Source: an uncultured Allobaculum sp. (lineage in GTDB: Bacteria; Bacillota_I; Bacilli_A; Erysipelotrichales; Erysipelotrichaceae). Taken from it: a stretch of 14,293 nucleotides of DNA. The position numbers and the translations under genes were made by a program. The notes under the pieces were generated by a model, which searched no databases, was not told where the DNA came from, and worked only from the letters and a program-made list of their open reading frames with translations. The stretch lies in contig CAOKFJ010000015.1 in the NCBI GenBank assembly GCA_948467695.1, forward strand, positions 1 through 14,293. Reading direction: 5' to 3'. Each line of letters opens with the position of its first letter. Positions within the stretch are counted from its first letter, which is position 1. Below are positions 7,959 through 14,293 of this stretch, one piece after another.

Positions 7959-10169
7959 TTAGCGAAGACGTCCAAACAGCCATTTTGCGCTGTCACCATT
8001 GACGTCTTTTGTGTGATTGATCGCATAGAAACCGATCGGATCGCCTGCCATGTACGCCCAGTCATTGCCGCAGTAAATGGCAACGTGTGTGATCGCTTCC
8101 GGATTTGTTCCATATGTATGTTTCCAGAAAACAAAATCACCTGGAATAACATCGGAAGAAGCGAGTGGAGAACACCACCTCGAGTAGATAGTTGAGGCAT
8201 TGGTCATGATCGGATCAACAGGAACGTTCCATTGCTTTTTCATGCACCAGGTCATCAGTCCTGAACAGTCAAAACCAGTTACTGGATCTTTTCCGGCCCA
8301 TACATATGGACGTCCTTCGTATTTGAGCGCTTCCTGCATGAAGGAATAGAGTCGATCGTTTCCATAATGGGACAGAAGATAAGCGCTCATTTTGATCTCG
8401 GTTTTCGTATTTGGATCCTTCAGCGAAGTGATCCCTTTTTCTCGATGCAGAAAAGAGGCTTCAACATCATGCGAAGGCGATTGAAGGGATCCATGGCCAT
8501 TCTCATCGAAATACATGAAAGAAATCTTTCCATGATCAAACGAACCATCCATCAGTGCCCATCTGTTTTTGATGGCGCAGCCGGTGGAAGCGTCAAAGAC
8601 ATACGTCTTTTCATCGATTGTCATTGCTCCTGTCTGGAGGATACCGTCATCGCCGATATAGATCTGATTTCCATTCTCGATTGTTATCAGACCTTTGTGT
8701 TCGCCAATACGAAGTCCTCCATTTGCGGAATCAAAATAATAGAAGTCGTTTCCGATTTTCTGCACGCCATCGATTTTTACGCCGTTTGAATTGAACGCAT
8801 AGTCATCAAGCATATAGGTACCGGAAGAGAACGGATAAATGGGGTAGGGAAGAGGATCGCTGTTCCATGCTTTTCCTTCGTCTTTCCATCCCACAGAGGA
8901 AAGAAACGCGATTTCGTTTGCATCGAGTGTGAAGTGATGGGAACCGGCTGTCGCGTTGGGGTTGTAGGCGCGATACACTTCAAGTTCGCCATCGGCCGAA
9001 GCTTTCCACGCCTCGCCTTCATACGTCCATCCCAGACGCACCAGCTCGTTTTTCTCCCGTTCATCCAGAGTATAGTGATGATCGCCCGCATTCTTGTTGT
9101 AGAGGCGATAGACCGTATCTCCCTGTGCCGGAGAACTCCAGGCATTGCCTTCATAGTCCCATCCAAGCTCCACAAGATAATCGAGTTCCACCAGGTCCGT
9201 GGTGAAGAAGTGTTCGCCGGAGTTGGGATTGTACAGACGGTGCAGAATCAGACTTCCCGAAGCAAGTTCGATTGGCGATGCAAGGCGATTCAGCTCTTCC
9301 GTAGTGCCTTCAAAGCATTCAAAGTTTTGCCAGTCGATTGAATATTCCTGAATGCTTCTCCAGTCCGCAGCGTCAAGAATGGCATCGCCAATCAGCACAT
9401 ACGGCTTAACCAGAGAGAGACCAAAATAGGTATCCAGAAAGGTGCGTATGTATTTTGGCCCGGTTGCTGCGGAGGTCGAGTCGACTTTAAGAACGGGAAT
9501 AAAGTTTCCCGAATACGGTTTTGTGCGCTGATGCAAAGAGTAGGCTTCCTCTTTTGCGGTATGTCCGGTATCCGCCCATGAAATTTCCAGAACGGCAGGT
9601 TTCATTGTCTCTCCGGCTTTTTTCAGAAGAGTCTCCACGTCCGGATTTATAGAGCCTAGCGTGCCATACGCAATAATTAGATAGTCCGCATCGCTGTTCT
9701 CAATTTCTTCGACTGACGAAACACGCTGACCGCGAAGAGAAACGATCTCATCGTCGCTCTGTGCATCCTGCTGTGATTCGAGATCGACAGATTCCGTCTC
9801 TTCAAGTGAAATTTCACCTTCCGAAGAAGAAGTTTGAGCGCAGCGAGTTTCATCCATTTCCTCCATTGCATCAAAATTTGATGACGAATCAACAGCTTTA
9901 TCCTCAACGGACGATGATTCTGAAGCAGCATCACCATCGAGCGCATTCAACTTGTTCTCTTTGTTCTGTTCATGAGAAGAAGCATCAGAATCCTGGTTGT
10001 CTTCCTTTTTCGATGGAATAGCTGATGAGTCAGAATCAAGATATGAGGTTTTATCGTGTTGAAGAATTTCTTCTTCGCTTTCAAAGTTGTTTGCGCGAAC
10101 GACTGATGGTGTCAGCGGCGTGCAAAGAAGCATTGCGGAAAGCCATATAGCGGATTTGCGTTTGTTCAT
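7959..10169 (-). CDS. Secreted cell-wall protein with degenerate GH25-like region, three DUF5648-type repeats, wall-binding-like repeats and C-terminal NlpC/P60 peptidase
   Basis: 736 residues. The ATG at 10167-10169 follows GGAAAGGA with a short spacer. Signal peptide: KRK then a hydrophobic run, cleavage near VRA-NN (about 26). Residues 27-145 are a very acidic, Ser-rich linker. Residues about 145-298 resemble a GH25 muramidase: an ADYLIIAYG strand, a PVLKVD segment where active enzymes carry the Asp/Glu pair, and an ending QEYSIDWQNFECFEGTTEEL typical of GH25 C termini; catalytic acids look lost. Three repeats of about 40 residues follow (about 305-436; LYNPNSGEHFF / LYNKNAGDHHY / AYNPNATAGSHHF), DUF5648-type. 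Residues 445-560 carry Tyr/Phe/Gly-rich repeats like choline- or glucan-binding units. The NlpC/P60 domain (about 604-736) has Cys635 in FDCSG and His695 in THVAIY, so it is predicted to cleave cell-wall peptides outside the cell. A TAGAAT box (10222-10227, minus strand) may be its -10; no clear -35. Confidence 0.88.
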   Translation of the reverse strand: MNKRKSAIWLSAMLLCTPLTPSVVRANNFESEEEILQHDKTSYLDSDSSAIPSKKEDNQDSDASSHEQNKENKLNALDGDAASESSSVEDKAVDSSSNFDAMEEMDETRCAQTSSSEGEISLEETESVDLESQQDAQSDDEIVSLRGQRVSSVEEIENSDADYLIIAYGTLGSINPDVETLLKKAGETMKPAVLEISWADTGHTAKEEAYSLHQRTKPYSGNFIPVLKVDSTSAATGPKYIRTFLDTYFGLSLVKPYVLIGDAILDAADWRSIQEYSIDWQNFECFEGTTEELNRLASPIELASGSLILHRLYNPNSGEHFFTTDLVELDYLVELGWDYEGNAWSSPAQGDTVYRLYNKNAGDHHYTLDEREKNELVRLGWTYEGEAWKASADGELEVYRAYNPNATAGSHHFTLDANEIAFLSSVGWKDEGKAWNSDPLPYPIYPFSSGTYMLDDYAFNSNGVKIDGVQKIGNDFYYFDSANGGLRIGEHKGLITIENGNQIYIGDDGILQTGAMTIDEKTYVFDASTGCAIKNRWALMDGSFDHGKISFMYFDENGHGSLQSPSHDVEASFLHREKGITSLKDPNTKTEIKMSAYLLSHYGNDRLYSFMQEALKYEGRPYVWAGKDPVTGFDCSGLMTWCMKKQWNVPVDPIMTNASTIYSRWCSPLASSDVIPGDFVFWKHTYGTNPEAITHVAIYCGNDWAYMAGDPIGFYAINHTKDVNGDSAKWLFGRLR

Positions 10170-10327
10170 GATGATCCTTTCCAGTCTTTTCGATCTGAAT
10201 GTGGTGCCGTGCGTTTAATCTATTCTACGTTAGGTGATGCATTGTTCATTTGTCTGGTGAAATAAACTGCACAATAAAAGTGATTTGCGGGGTATTTTGA
10301 TTCACGAAAACATCCCCTCCACCATAA
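10170..10327. other. Spacer with imperfect hairpin between the GNAT and NlpC/P60 genes
   Basis: GGGGTATTTT (10289-10298) and AAAACATCCCC (10307-10317) form an imperfect inverted repeat just after the GNAT stop codon on the minus strand. It could be a weak terminator but lacks a T-run. The NlpC/P60 promoter must lie in this stretch if that gene is not read through from the GNAT gene. Confidence 0.3.
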
Positions 10328-10888
10328 TTACCCTTTCGCTTTAATCGCTTTCCATTCATCTTCCAGAATGGACATCAGAATATCGTCCGCATACTTCTCT
10401 CCATCCCATATTGCTTCGCGGCGTACGCCTTCTATGCAAAATCCCGCTTTTTCATAGACCGCTTTGGCGCGTGGATTGAATGAAAAGACATCGAGTTCAA
10501 GACGATGAAGATGTAGAACTTCAAAGGCATAATCTCTGGTGAACTTCGTCACCCATGTCCCGATGCCTTTGCCAAGCTTTTCGGGATGGAACAGGCAGAT
10601 GCGAAAATTGGCGCAGCGCAGATCCCGGTCGATTTCGTTGATCACGCTCTCCCCAATGATTTTTCCATTCGGATCGATGACCAGAAAGAAACGGCGAGAC
10701 TGATCCGTGAGCGAATGCATGAAGAAAGGAATGACTTCCTCTCGTGCGTAATACGATTTTGAACCGGTTAATCTTGCAATCTCGGGATCGAAAGTGCCAA
10801 ATCCCTGAAGATAGTAGTTTTCCGCATCTTCCGGCACACCAAATCGAATAGCGTATCCATCCTTCTCGCATAAAATTTCTGGTTTCAT
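10328..10888 (-). CDS. GNAT-family N-acetyltransferase (RimJ/RimL/SpeG-like)
   Basis: 186 residues, cytoplasmic, no signal peptide. The ATG at 10886-10888 is preferred over one 12 codons upstream because AGGAGGAG (10894-10901, read on the minus strand) sits 5 bases before it. GNAT features: a central strand FFLVIDPNGKIIGE; the acetyl-CoA pyrophosphate-binding loop LGKGIGT (Gly-Lys-Gly-Ile-Gly, about residues 106-111); and the C-terminal block FNPRAKAVYEKAGF (about 137-150) followed by EGVRREAIWDGEKY, the ending typical of the RimJ/RimL-like subgroup. The family moves an acetyl group from acetyl-CoA to an amine, such as a protein N terminus, a polyamine or a drug; the acceptor cannot be read here. 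It lies divergent to a second, less similar GNAT gene and upstream of the NlpC/P60 gene on the same strand. Confidence 0.9.
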   Translation of the reverse strand: MKPEILCEKDGYAIRFGVPEDAENYYLQGFGTFDPEIARLTGSKSYYAREEVIPFFMHSLTDQSRRFFLVIDPNGKIIGESVINEIDRDLRCANFRICLFHPEKLGKGIGTWVTKFTRDYAFEVLHLHRLELDVFSFNPRAKAVYEKAGFCIEGVRREAIWDGEKYADDILMSILEDEWKAIKAKG

Positions 10889-11175
10889 TTTGTCTCCTCC
10901 TGCGGTTACAACGTTTGCATGCACAGCCGTCTATGTAACGAATCCAAAGAAAACGGATCATGGAAAGTTTGAAATATTCGATGCTTCAACAAACGTCTTT
11001 GAAATACGTGCAGTGTTCTATGAAAAAAATCATAACGGAATCGAAAATCCTCAACAAGACAGCAAAAGTCGCAGCATTCTGTTTGAAGCGAATACAATCA
11101 ATACTGAACAAGCGTGATCTCGGTGCATGCGCCATAAATATCGATGTATGCTTACACTGCATGAAAGGACAAATC

Positions 11176-11694
11176 ATGGAGACAAATAACACGCGCATCG
11201 ATCTGAAGATCGATGTTACCTACAGGAAAATGAGAGAAGAAGACATCGAGGCGCTCACTCCGATCATCAAAGCCGCATTCGATGACGATACGCGCATTCA
11301 CACAGAGCTCGAAGAAGATGGTCCGTTTGGATATGACAATGGCGCGCTGCTCAAAAGCGAACTTGCGCACGCGAATACGGACTCGTATGTCATATTCGTC
11401 AACGACTGTATAGCGGGTGGCTATAGTGTCATCGACAAGGAGAAAATATGCAGTCTTGATCTTCTTTTTCTGGATCCTGCATATTGTTCGCAAGGCATCG
11501 GCAGTCAGGTATGGAAGCATATCGAAGAAAGCTATCCGCATTGCGATACATGGCATGTTGAAACACCGGACTATTCGACTCGCAACCATCATTTCTATGA
11601 AAAATGCGGATTCAGAAAGGATCATGTCTGCACGTACGATGACTCAAGCAAGTCCTTTTGCTTCATCAAGGAAATGCGGCTGCAGCAGCGCTGA
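11176..11694 (+). CDS. GNAT-family N-acetyltransferase
   Basis: 172 residues. The frame is open further upstream, but the ATG at 11176 has AAAGGA six bases before it, and residues upstream look non-coding. GNAT pattern: an N-terminal segment YRKMREEDIEALTPIIKAAF, a VIFVNDCIAGGYSVI strand pair, strand SLDLLFLDPAY leading to the acetyl-CoA loop CSQGIGS (Gln-Gly-Ile-Gly, about residues 105-110), and the NHHFYEKCGF block (about 137-146) that normally packs against the cofactor. The protein is rich in Cys and His for its size. Acceptor substrate unknown. It is divergent from the GNAT gene at 10328-10888, with a 287-base shared upstream region in which I see no clear promoter pair. The two GNATs differ widely, so they are not a recent duplication. 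Confidence 0.88.
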   Translation: METNNTRIDLKIDVTYRKMREEDIEALTPIIKAAFDDDTRIHTELEEDGPFGYDNGALLKSELAHANTDSYVIFVNDCIAGGYSVIDKEKICSLDLLFLDPAYCSQGIGSQVWKHIEESYPHCDTWHVETPDYSTRNHHFYEKCGFRKDHVCTYDDSSKSFCFIKEMRLQQR

Positions 11695-11711
11695 TTGATA
11701 TGACATGAACA

Positions 11712-11745
11712 GCTCATAAATGCTTTTGAAAAGCGGAAAATGAGC
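11712..11745 (+). other. Nested hairpin between the GNAT gene and the next gene
   Basis: GCTCAT (11712-11717) pairs with ATGAGC (11740-11745) and encloses a second stem GCTTTT-G-AAAAGC (11722-11734). There is no T-run, so it is not a standard terminator. It could be an attenuator, an RNA processing site, or chance. Confidence 0.3.
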
Positions 11746-11842
11746 GCAAAGAGATCGAGTGCAATGCTTCGCAAATAATCAACGAGAGTGTTCTGCATGT
11801 GCGCACAGGTGCAGGCAGGCACCGGAAAATGGAGACTACGAT

Positions 11843-12388
11843 ATGACATTAACTCAGGCAGAAGCCGAACATTTCTACAAACTGTTCAAATCGGTTTGCT
11901 GGTACGTAAACCAGCATGAAGAGTGCTTTTGCGAAGATGCGGATTACCGCACAGCTGAAGCGATCAATCCAGAACATATGGAGTCGCTTTTCGACCTGTT
12001 CTTTGAGGACGACGATCTGAACGATTGCTATCGCAAAGAGAATCCGGATAGTTTTTCCGATGAAGAACTCGAAATTGTGAATCAATGGCGAAATGGCGTC
12101 AAAGGAAATTTCATTGTAGAGCGTATTCTGAAAAAAGGCGCGATGCTGATCGGGACAGAGGATCGTGTGTATCAGATGGTCGGTCTGATCACGGAACCAG
12201 ACGAAATGGTCTATTTTCTGCCGATGGCGATCTCTACAATTCTGCTTCCGTATAAAGGAAAAATTGTATACTCATCGACATTTCGAGAGCTGCCTCTCCG
12301 TTTTGGCGGCGGCATGAAAAAGGTGCTGAAGAATACTTATCTCGACGCAAAAGCGAACAATACAATCATCACCAGTCTGGAAGTCTAA
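11843..12388 (+). CDS. Conserved-looking protein of unknown function, 181 residues
   Basis: I do not recognise a family. The start at 11843 is chosen because GGAGA lies seven bases upstream (11831-11835); the frame extends 28 codons further left without a ribosome site. There is no signal peptide or membrane segment. The N-terminal half is acidic and helical-looking, with scattered Cys (CWYVNQHEECFCED) and an Asp/Glu-rich patch (FFEDDDLND). The C-terminal half looks like a compact alpha/beta fold: ERILKKGAMLIG, then YQMVGLITEPDEMVYFLP, and a Gly-rich FGGGMKK loop. Its reading frame is clean and spaced 149 bases from the GNAT stop. The next gene is a regulator 204 bases downstream. A soluble cytoplasmic protein is likely; role unknown. 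Confidence 0.75.
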   Translation: MTLTQAEAEHFYKLFKSVCWYVNQHEECFCEDADYRTAEAINPEHMESLFDLFFEDDDLNDCYRKENPDSFSDEELEIVNQWRNGVKGNFIVERILKKGAMLIGTEDRVYQMVGLITEPDEMVYFLPMAISTILLPYKGKIVYSSTFRELPLRFGGGMKKVLKNTYLDAKANNTIITSLEV

Positions 12389-12592
12389 AATTCAAGATTG
12401 TGCTTCTATCTGCGCAAAACGGACTGCGCAAAATAGCGGGAATGATGAAGCCGCGTATTCATAGCGTTCAGGACAAGTTTCCCACCGAAGAAACATTTGA
12501 TTTCAGCAGAAGGTTCTGATGCAACTACGAGTTGCTCTTGCGATCCAGAATGTTCGGGAATAATGAATTAATGAAAGAGAGAGGTTTATCTC
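12389..12592 (+). other. Intergenic region with short direct repeat
   Basis: No gene is seen. CTGCGCAAAA occurs twice, at 12410-12419 and 12424-12433 (14-base period), soon after the stop of the upstream gene. A possible promoter for the XRE gene lies at 12538-12566. Confidence 0.3.
12538..12566 (+). promoter_or_regulatory. Possible promoter of the XRE/zinc-ribbon gene
   Basis: TTGCGA (12538-12543) and TAATGA (12561-12566) are separated by exactly 17 bases and lie 26 bases before the start codon. Both boxes are imperfect, so this is a weak call from spacing and position. Confidence 0.3.
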
Positions 12593-13039
12593 ATGGAACA
12601 ATCTGCACTTTTAAAAAGTCTTCGGGAAAAGCATCGCCTTACGCAGGAAGAATTTGCTTCAAAGCTGATGGTCAGCCGACAGGCGGTGAGCCGCTGGGAA
12701 AACGGCGAAACACAGCCGGGCGTTGAAACACTCAAAATTATTTCCAGAGAATTCAATGTGTCGATCAACACACTGCTTGGATCGCCTAGGCAGCTGATCT
12801 GCCAGTGCTGCGGAATGCCGCTGACCGAAGACGACTATATCAGTCATGAGCCGGATGGCAGTTTCAACGAAGCCTACTGCAAATGGTGCTATGCCGATGG
12901 CAAGTATCAGTACAGCGATAAAGAAATCCTGCTCGACTATCTTGTCGCCCATATGCCTTCACTGCCGGGACAGAACAGCGAAGAGAAGCGTCTGCAGTAT
13001 GACGCGTATCTGGAAACACTTGATCACTGGAAAAAGTGA
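12593..13039 (+). CDS. XRE-family DNA-binding regulator with C-terminal putative zinc ribbon
   Basis: 148 residues. The ATG at 12593 follows AGAGAGG with about a 9-base spacer. Residues 6-61 form a Cro/CI-type helix-turn-helix: LREKHRLTQEEFA, recognition helix VSRQAVSRWENGETQP, then LKIISREFNVSINTLL. Residues about 68-110 hold a small Cys domain with C70-x-x-C73 (plus Cys72) and C96-x-x-C99, matching the putative zinc-ribbon domain found in single-domain and XRE-fused proteins of Bacillota, with the conserved CGMP and Y-C-x-W-C-x-x-x-G pattern. The tail (about 110-148) is helical. It probably binds DNA as a dimer; the ribbon may sense metal or redox state or mediate contacts (inference). Target unknown; the GATTCATC repeats just downstream are a candidate site. 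A terminator follows at 13159-13200. Confidence 0.9.
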   Translation: MEQSALLKSLREKHRLTQEEFASKLMVSRQAVSRWENGETQPGVETLKIISREFNVSINTLLGSPRQLICQCCGMPLTEDDYISHEPDGSFNEAYCKWCYADGKYQYSDKEILLDYLVAHMPSLPGQNSEEKRLQYDAYLETLDHWKK

Positions 13040-13078
13040 AAAGCATTCAAATCCCGCCCGAACAAATCAGGTATCCGG

Positions 13079-13137
13079 GATGAATCCAAAAATAGGCATA
13101 CGACTTGTTTGGCGATTCATCGATTCATCGATGAATC
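13079..13137. repeat. Cluster of four GATTCATC / GATGAATC octamers
   Basis: GATGAATC lies at 13079-13086. Then GATTCATC (13114-13121), GATTCATC (13122-13129) and GATGAATC (13130-13137) run head to tail, the last two making a perfect 16-base palindrome. The cluster sits between the XRE stop codon and the terminator. Arrangement suggests a protein-binding site or a structured 3' end. Confidence 0.5.
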
Positions 13138-13158
13138 AGCTGTCTAATTGACGAAATG

Positions 13159-13200
13159 AAAAATGCTGGAGAGCGATACGAAGCTTTCCAGCATTTTTTT
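13159..13200. terminator. Bidirectional rho-independent terminator
   Basis: The stem AAAAATGCTGGAGAG (13159-13173) pairs with CTTTCCAGCATTTTT (13184-13198) with a single G-T wobble and a 10-base loop. A T-run follows on the plus strand, and on the minus strand the stem also ends in TTTTT. It ends the XRE transcript and could also end a minus-strand transcript from the right. Confidence 0.85.
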
Positions 13201-13209
13201 CTTTGTCAT

Positions 13210-13431
13210 CTATTTCGTGTTCACACACTCTTTACGAAGCAGATCAGCAGCAGGAATACCGGTAATGAATCAGTCCCTGCACTTGTGCTTTTTGTTCGGC
13301 ATTAAATCCATCGTACCTAACCTGAAAGAGTTCAGGGACAACCGGTCAATTTCACCGTTTTTATACGTGCAGGATGCAATCTCAGCACTCGGTATCGTCC
13401 TATCCATACTGTAAAACCGTAAACGAAACAT
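13210..13431 (-). pseudogene. Short broken gene of unknown family with internal TGA
   Basis: On the minus strand, a frame runs from ATG at 13429-13431 (or 13405-13407) through 53 codons to TGA at 13270-13272. It then continues in the same frame for 19 codons (starting FITGIPAADLLRKEC) to TAG at 13210-13212. Both parts look protein-like (CTYKNGEIDRLSLNSFRLG; IPAADLLRKEC), and the end lies 10 bases before the bidirectional terminator, as expected for a real gene end. TGA is used as a normal stop by the XRE and second GNAT genes, so recoding is unlikely. No ribosome site or family is recognised. Best read as the decayed 3' end of a gene; it could be chance. Confidence 0.3.
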
Positions 13432-13581
13432 GATTTTTTGCTGTTTGAGCTGAGGCTAGACGTGATTTTCGAGAAGAATGAAATGAGCCGTTCTCAGGGT
13501 GCTGACGAATACTTCTGAAACTCATTTTGCGGATAATCAAAGGAATAATCTTGATTTTGACAATCAGCGGGAGAACTGAGG
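13432..13581. other. Non-coding spacer
   Basis: I see no gene, hairpin or promoter that I would support. Overlapping frames on the minus strand are short and lack starts. Confidence 0.3.
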
Positions 13582-14037
13582 CTACGATTCTGAGGCGGTC
13601 TGTCGCATTGTCTGCATGAGTTCGAGAAACAACGGATCTGGCTGTGACCAGGGAACTCGAGGCGGGCGGCACGGCTGAGAGTGGACGGCAGAACAGTCCA
13701 TATGTGTAGCGTAATACCAGGAGGTTCCATCGGTATAGGTAATGCGGAGATAATTGTCATTCGAATAACCGACTCCGTAGATCTCATAAGTCGCGGAAAC
13801 CGGCATATACATCAGACATGCAACAGCAGCATTAAAAATTTTGATCAGCCCATTTCTATCCGTATGGTAGATCGTCGGATCGAAATAATGAGGAGGATGC
13901 GGGTCGGCTGCACGCGCAGGCGAAGTGATTTTTCGAATAGTCAGTTTCGCTTCAGAAAAACTGTATTCATAGCAGGTATCGTCATGTTCGAGACGAATTT
14001 CTGCTAAGGTTGGAAGATCTTGTTTTGTGTTCTGCAT
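13582..14037 (-). CDS. Protein of unknown function, member of a tandem paralog pair
   Basis: 151 residues. The ATG at 14035-14037 is preceded by AAGGAG (14043-14048, minus strand) five bases upstream, a strong start. No signal peptide or membrane helix, so probably cytoplasmic. It begins with a beta-rich stretch (EIRLEHDDTCYEYSFSEAKL), has a Pro/His patch (PHPPHYFDP, about residues 46-54), a middle segment FNAAVACLMYMPVS, and a C-terminal block YLRITYTDGTSWYY with later PCRPPR and DPLFLELMQ. That C-terminal block matches the gene immediately upstream (24 of 50 residues identical by my ungapped hand alignment), so the two arose by tandem duplication. The upstream gene's stop lies 34 bases before this start, so they are probably co-transcribed. 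Function unknown. Confidence 0.8.
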   Translation of the reverse strand: MQNTKQDLPTLAEIRLEHDDTCYEYSFSEAKLTIRKITSPARAADPHPPHYFDPTIYHTDRNGLIKIFNAAVACLMYMPVSATYEIYGVGYSNDNYLRITYTDGTSWYYATHMDCSAVHSQPCRPPRVPWSQPDPLFLELMQTMRQTASES

Positions 14038-14071
14038 AGATGCTCCTTCGTCTATATGTGTTTCAGAAATT

Positions 14072-14293
14072 CTAGCGAATCAGTGTCTGAACATAGGCTT
14101 TCTGTTCATTGCTCAAGCAGTCAACCATCACCTGAAAAAGCGCGAAGAACAGAGGATCAGTTTCACCGGGGCGGGTTCTTGGAAGTCTGCATGGATAGCA
14201 TTCGATTTCAGGATCATCCATATCGTCAGAATAAGACCAGCTTTGACCGTCTGAATATGTAATCTCAAGATAACGCGTGCATGGTGCCCCGGT
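14072..14293 (-). CDS. Protein of unknown function, paralog of the neighbouring gene (5' end outside window)
   Basis: Only the last 73 residues are inside the window; the frame is open to the right edge and stops at TAG (14072-14074). The visible part holds RYLEITYSDGQSWSY, an acidic DDMDDPE patch, PCRLPR, and DPLFFALFQVMVDCLSNEQK, in the same order as the C terminus of the gene at 13582-14037. Its tail is about 17 residues longer and ends in a helical-looking segment (NEQKAYVQTLIR). The stop lies 34 bases from the start of the paralog on the same strand, which suggests one operon. No family recognised. Confidence 0.75.
   Translation of the reverse strand, partial: TGAPCTRYLEITYSDGQSWSYSDDMDDPEIECYPCRLPRTRPGETDPLFFALFQVMVDCLSNEQKAYVQTLIR

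Noticed and set aside
10889..10924. Earlier ATG of the minus-strand GNAT gene
   Set aside because: The AGGAGGAG ribosome site lies downstream of it and points to the ATG at 10888.
10960..11175. Upstream extension of the second GNAT gene by 72 codons
   Set aside because: No ribosome site precedes the ATG at 10960, the added residues do not look like a domain, and a good AAAGGA site precedes the ATG at 11176.
13270..13272. In-frame TGA as selenocysteine or tryptophan recoding
   Set aside because: TGA ends the XRE and second GNAT genes, tryptophan is written TGG in neighbouring genes, and no SECIS-like hairpin is seen after it.
13163..13414. An 83-codon plus-strand frame overlapping the bidirectional terminator
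   Set aside because: It starts inside the terminator stem, has no ribosome site, and lies antisense to a more protein-like minus-strand frame.
1..14293. CRISPR array, tRNA or rRNA genes
   Set aside because: No regularly spaced repeats and no tRNA- or rRNA-like sequence were seen on reading both strands.

Overview
The window comes from a Gram-positive (Bacillota) bacterium. I infer a gut- or mucosa-associated member, possibly of the Erysipelotrichia. The evidence is secreted multidomain carbohydrate-active and cell-wall proteins, AGGAGG-type ribosome sites, roughly balanced base composition, and stop codons that include TGA. The taxon is inferred from protein style only.

Left part (1-6703, plus strand): two large extracellular proteins, each followed by a hairpin terminator built on a GCCGGC core. 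The first is the 3' part of a GH20 hexosaminidase with LamG, F5/8-type C (CBM32-like) and a C-terminal helical module. The second is a complete 1265-residue secreted protein with an SGNH hydrolase, two LamG domains and a calcineurin-like phosphoesterase. The two proteins end in the same 80-residue module (50 of 80 residues identical by my hand alignment, no gaps). This links them as parts of one surface or secreted glycan-processing set. The 620-base gap between them contains a dyad next to a TATAAT box, so the second gene probably has its own regulated promoter.

Middle part (6704-10888, minus strand): an IS4-type transposase remnant without a usable start; a secreted 736-residue cell-wall protein; and a GNAT acetyltransferase. 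The cell-wall protein has a signal peptide, an acidic Ser-rich linker, a degenerate GH25-like region, three DUF5648-type repeats, a wall-binding-like repeat region and a C-terminal NlpC/P60 peptidase.

Right part (10889-14293): a second GNAT gene on the plus strand, divergent from the first. It is followed by an unrecognised 181-residue protein and an XRE regulator with a C-terminal zinc ribbon. A bidirectional terminator ends this run. Beyond it, on the minus strand, lie a short broken gene and two tandem paralogous small genes of unknown function, the last cut by the window end.

The most unusual items are the esterase-lectin-phosphoesterase fusion with its C-terminal module shared with the GH20 enzyme, the dead-looking muramidase domain joined to a live-looking NlpC/P60 domain, the start-less but fully open transposase derivative, and the tandem paralog pair at the right edge.
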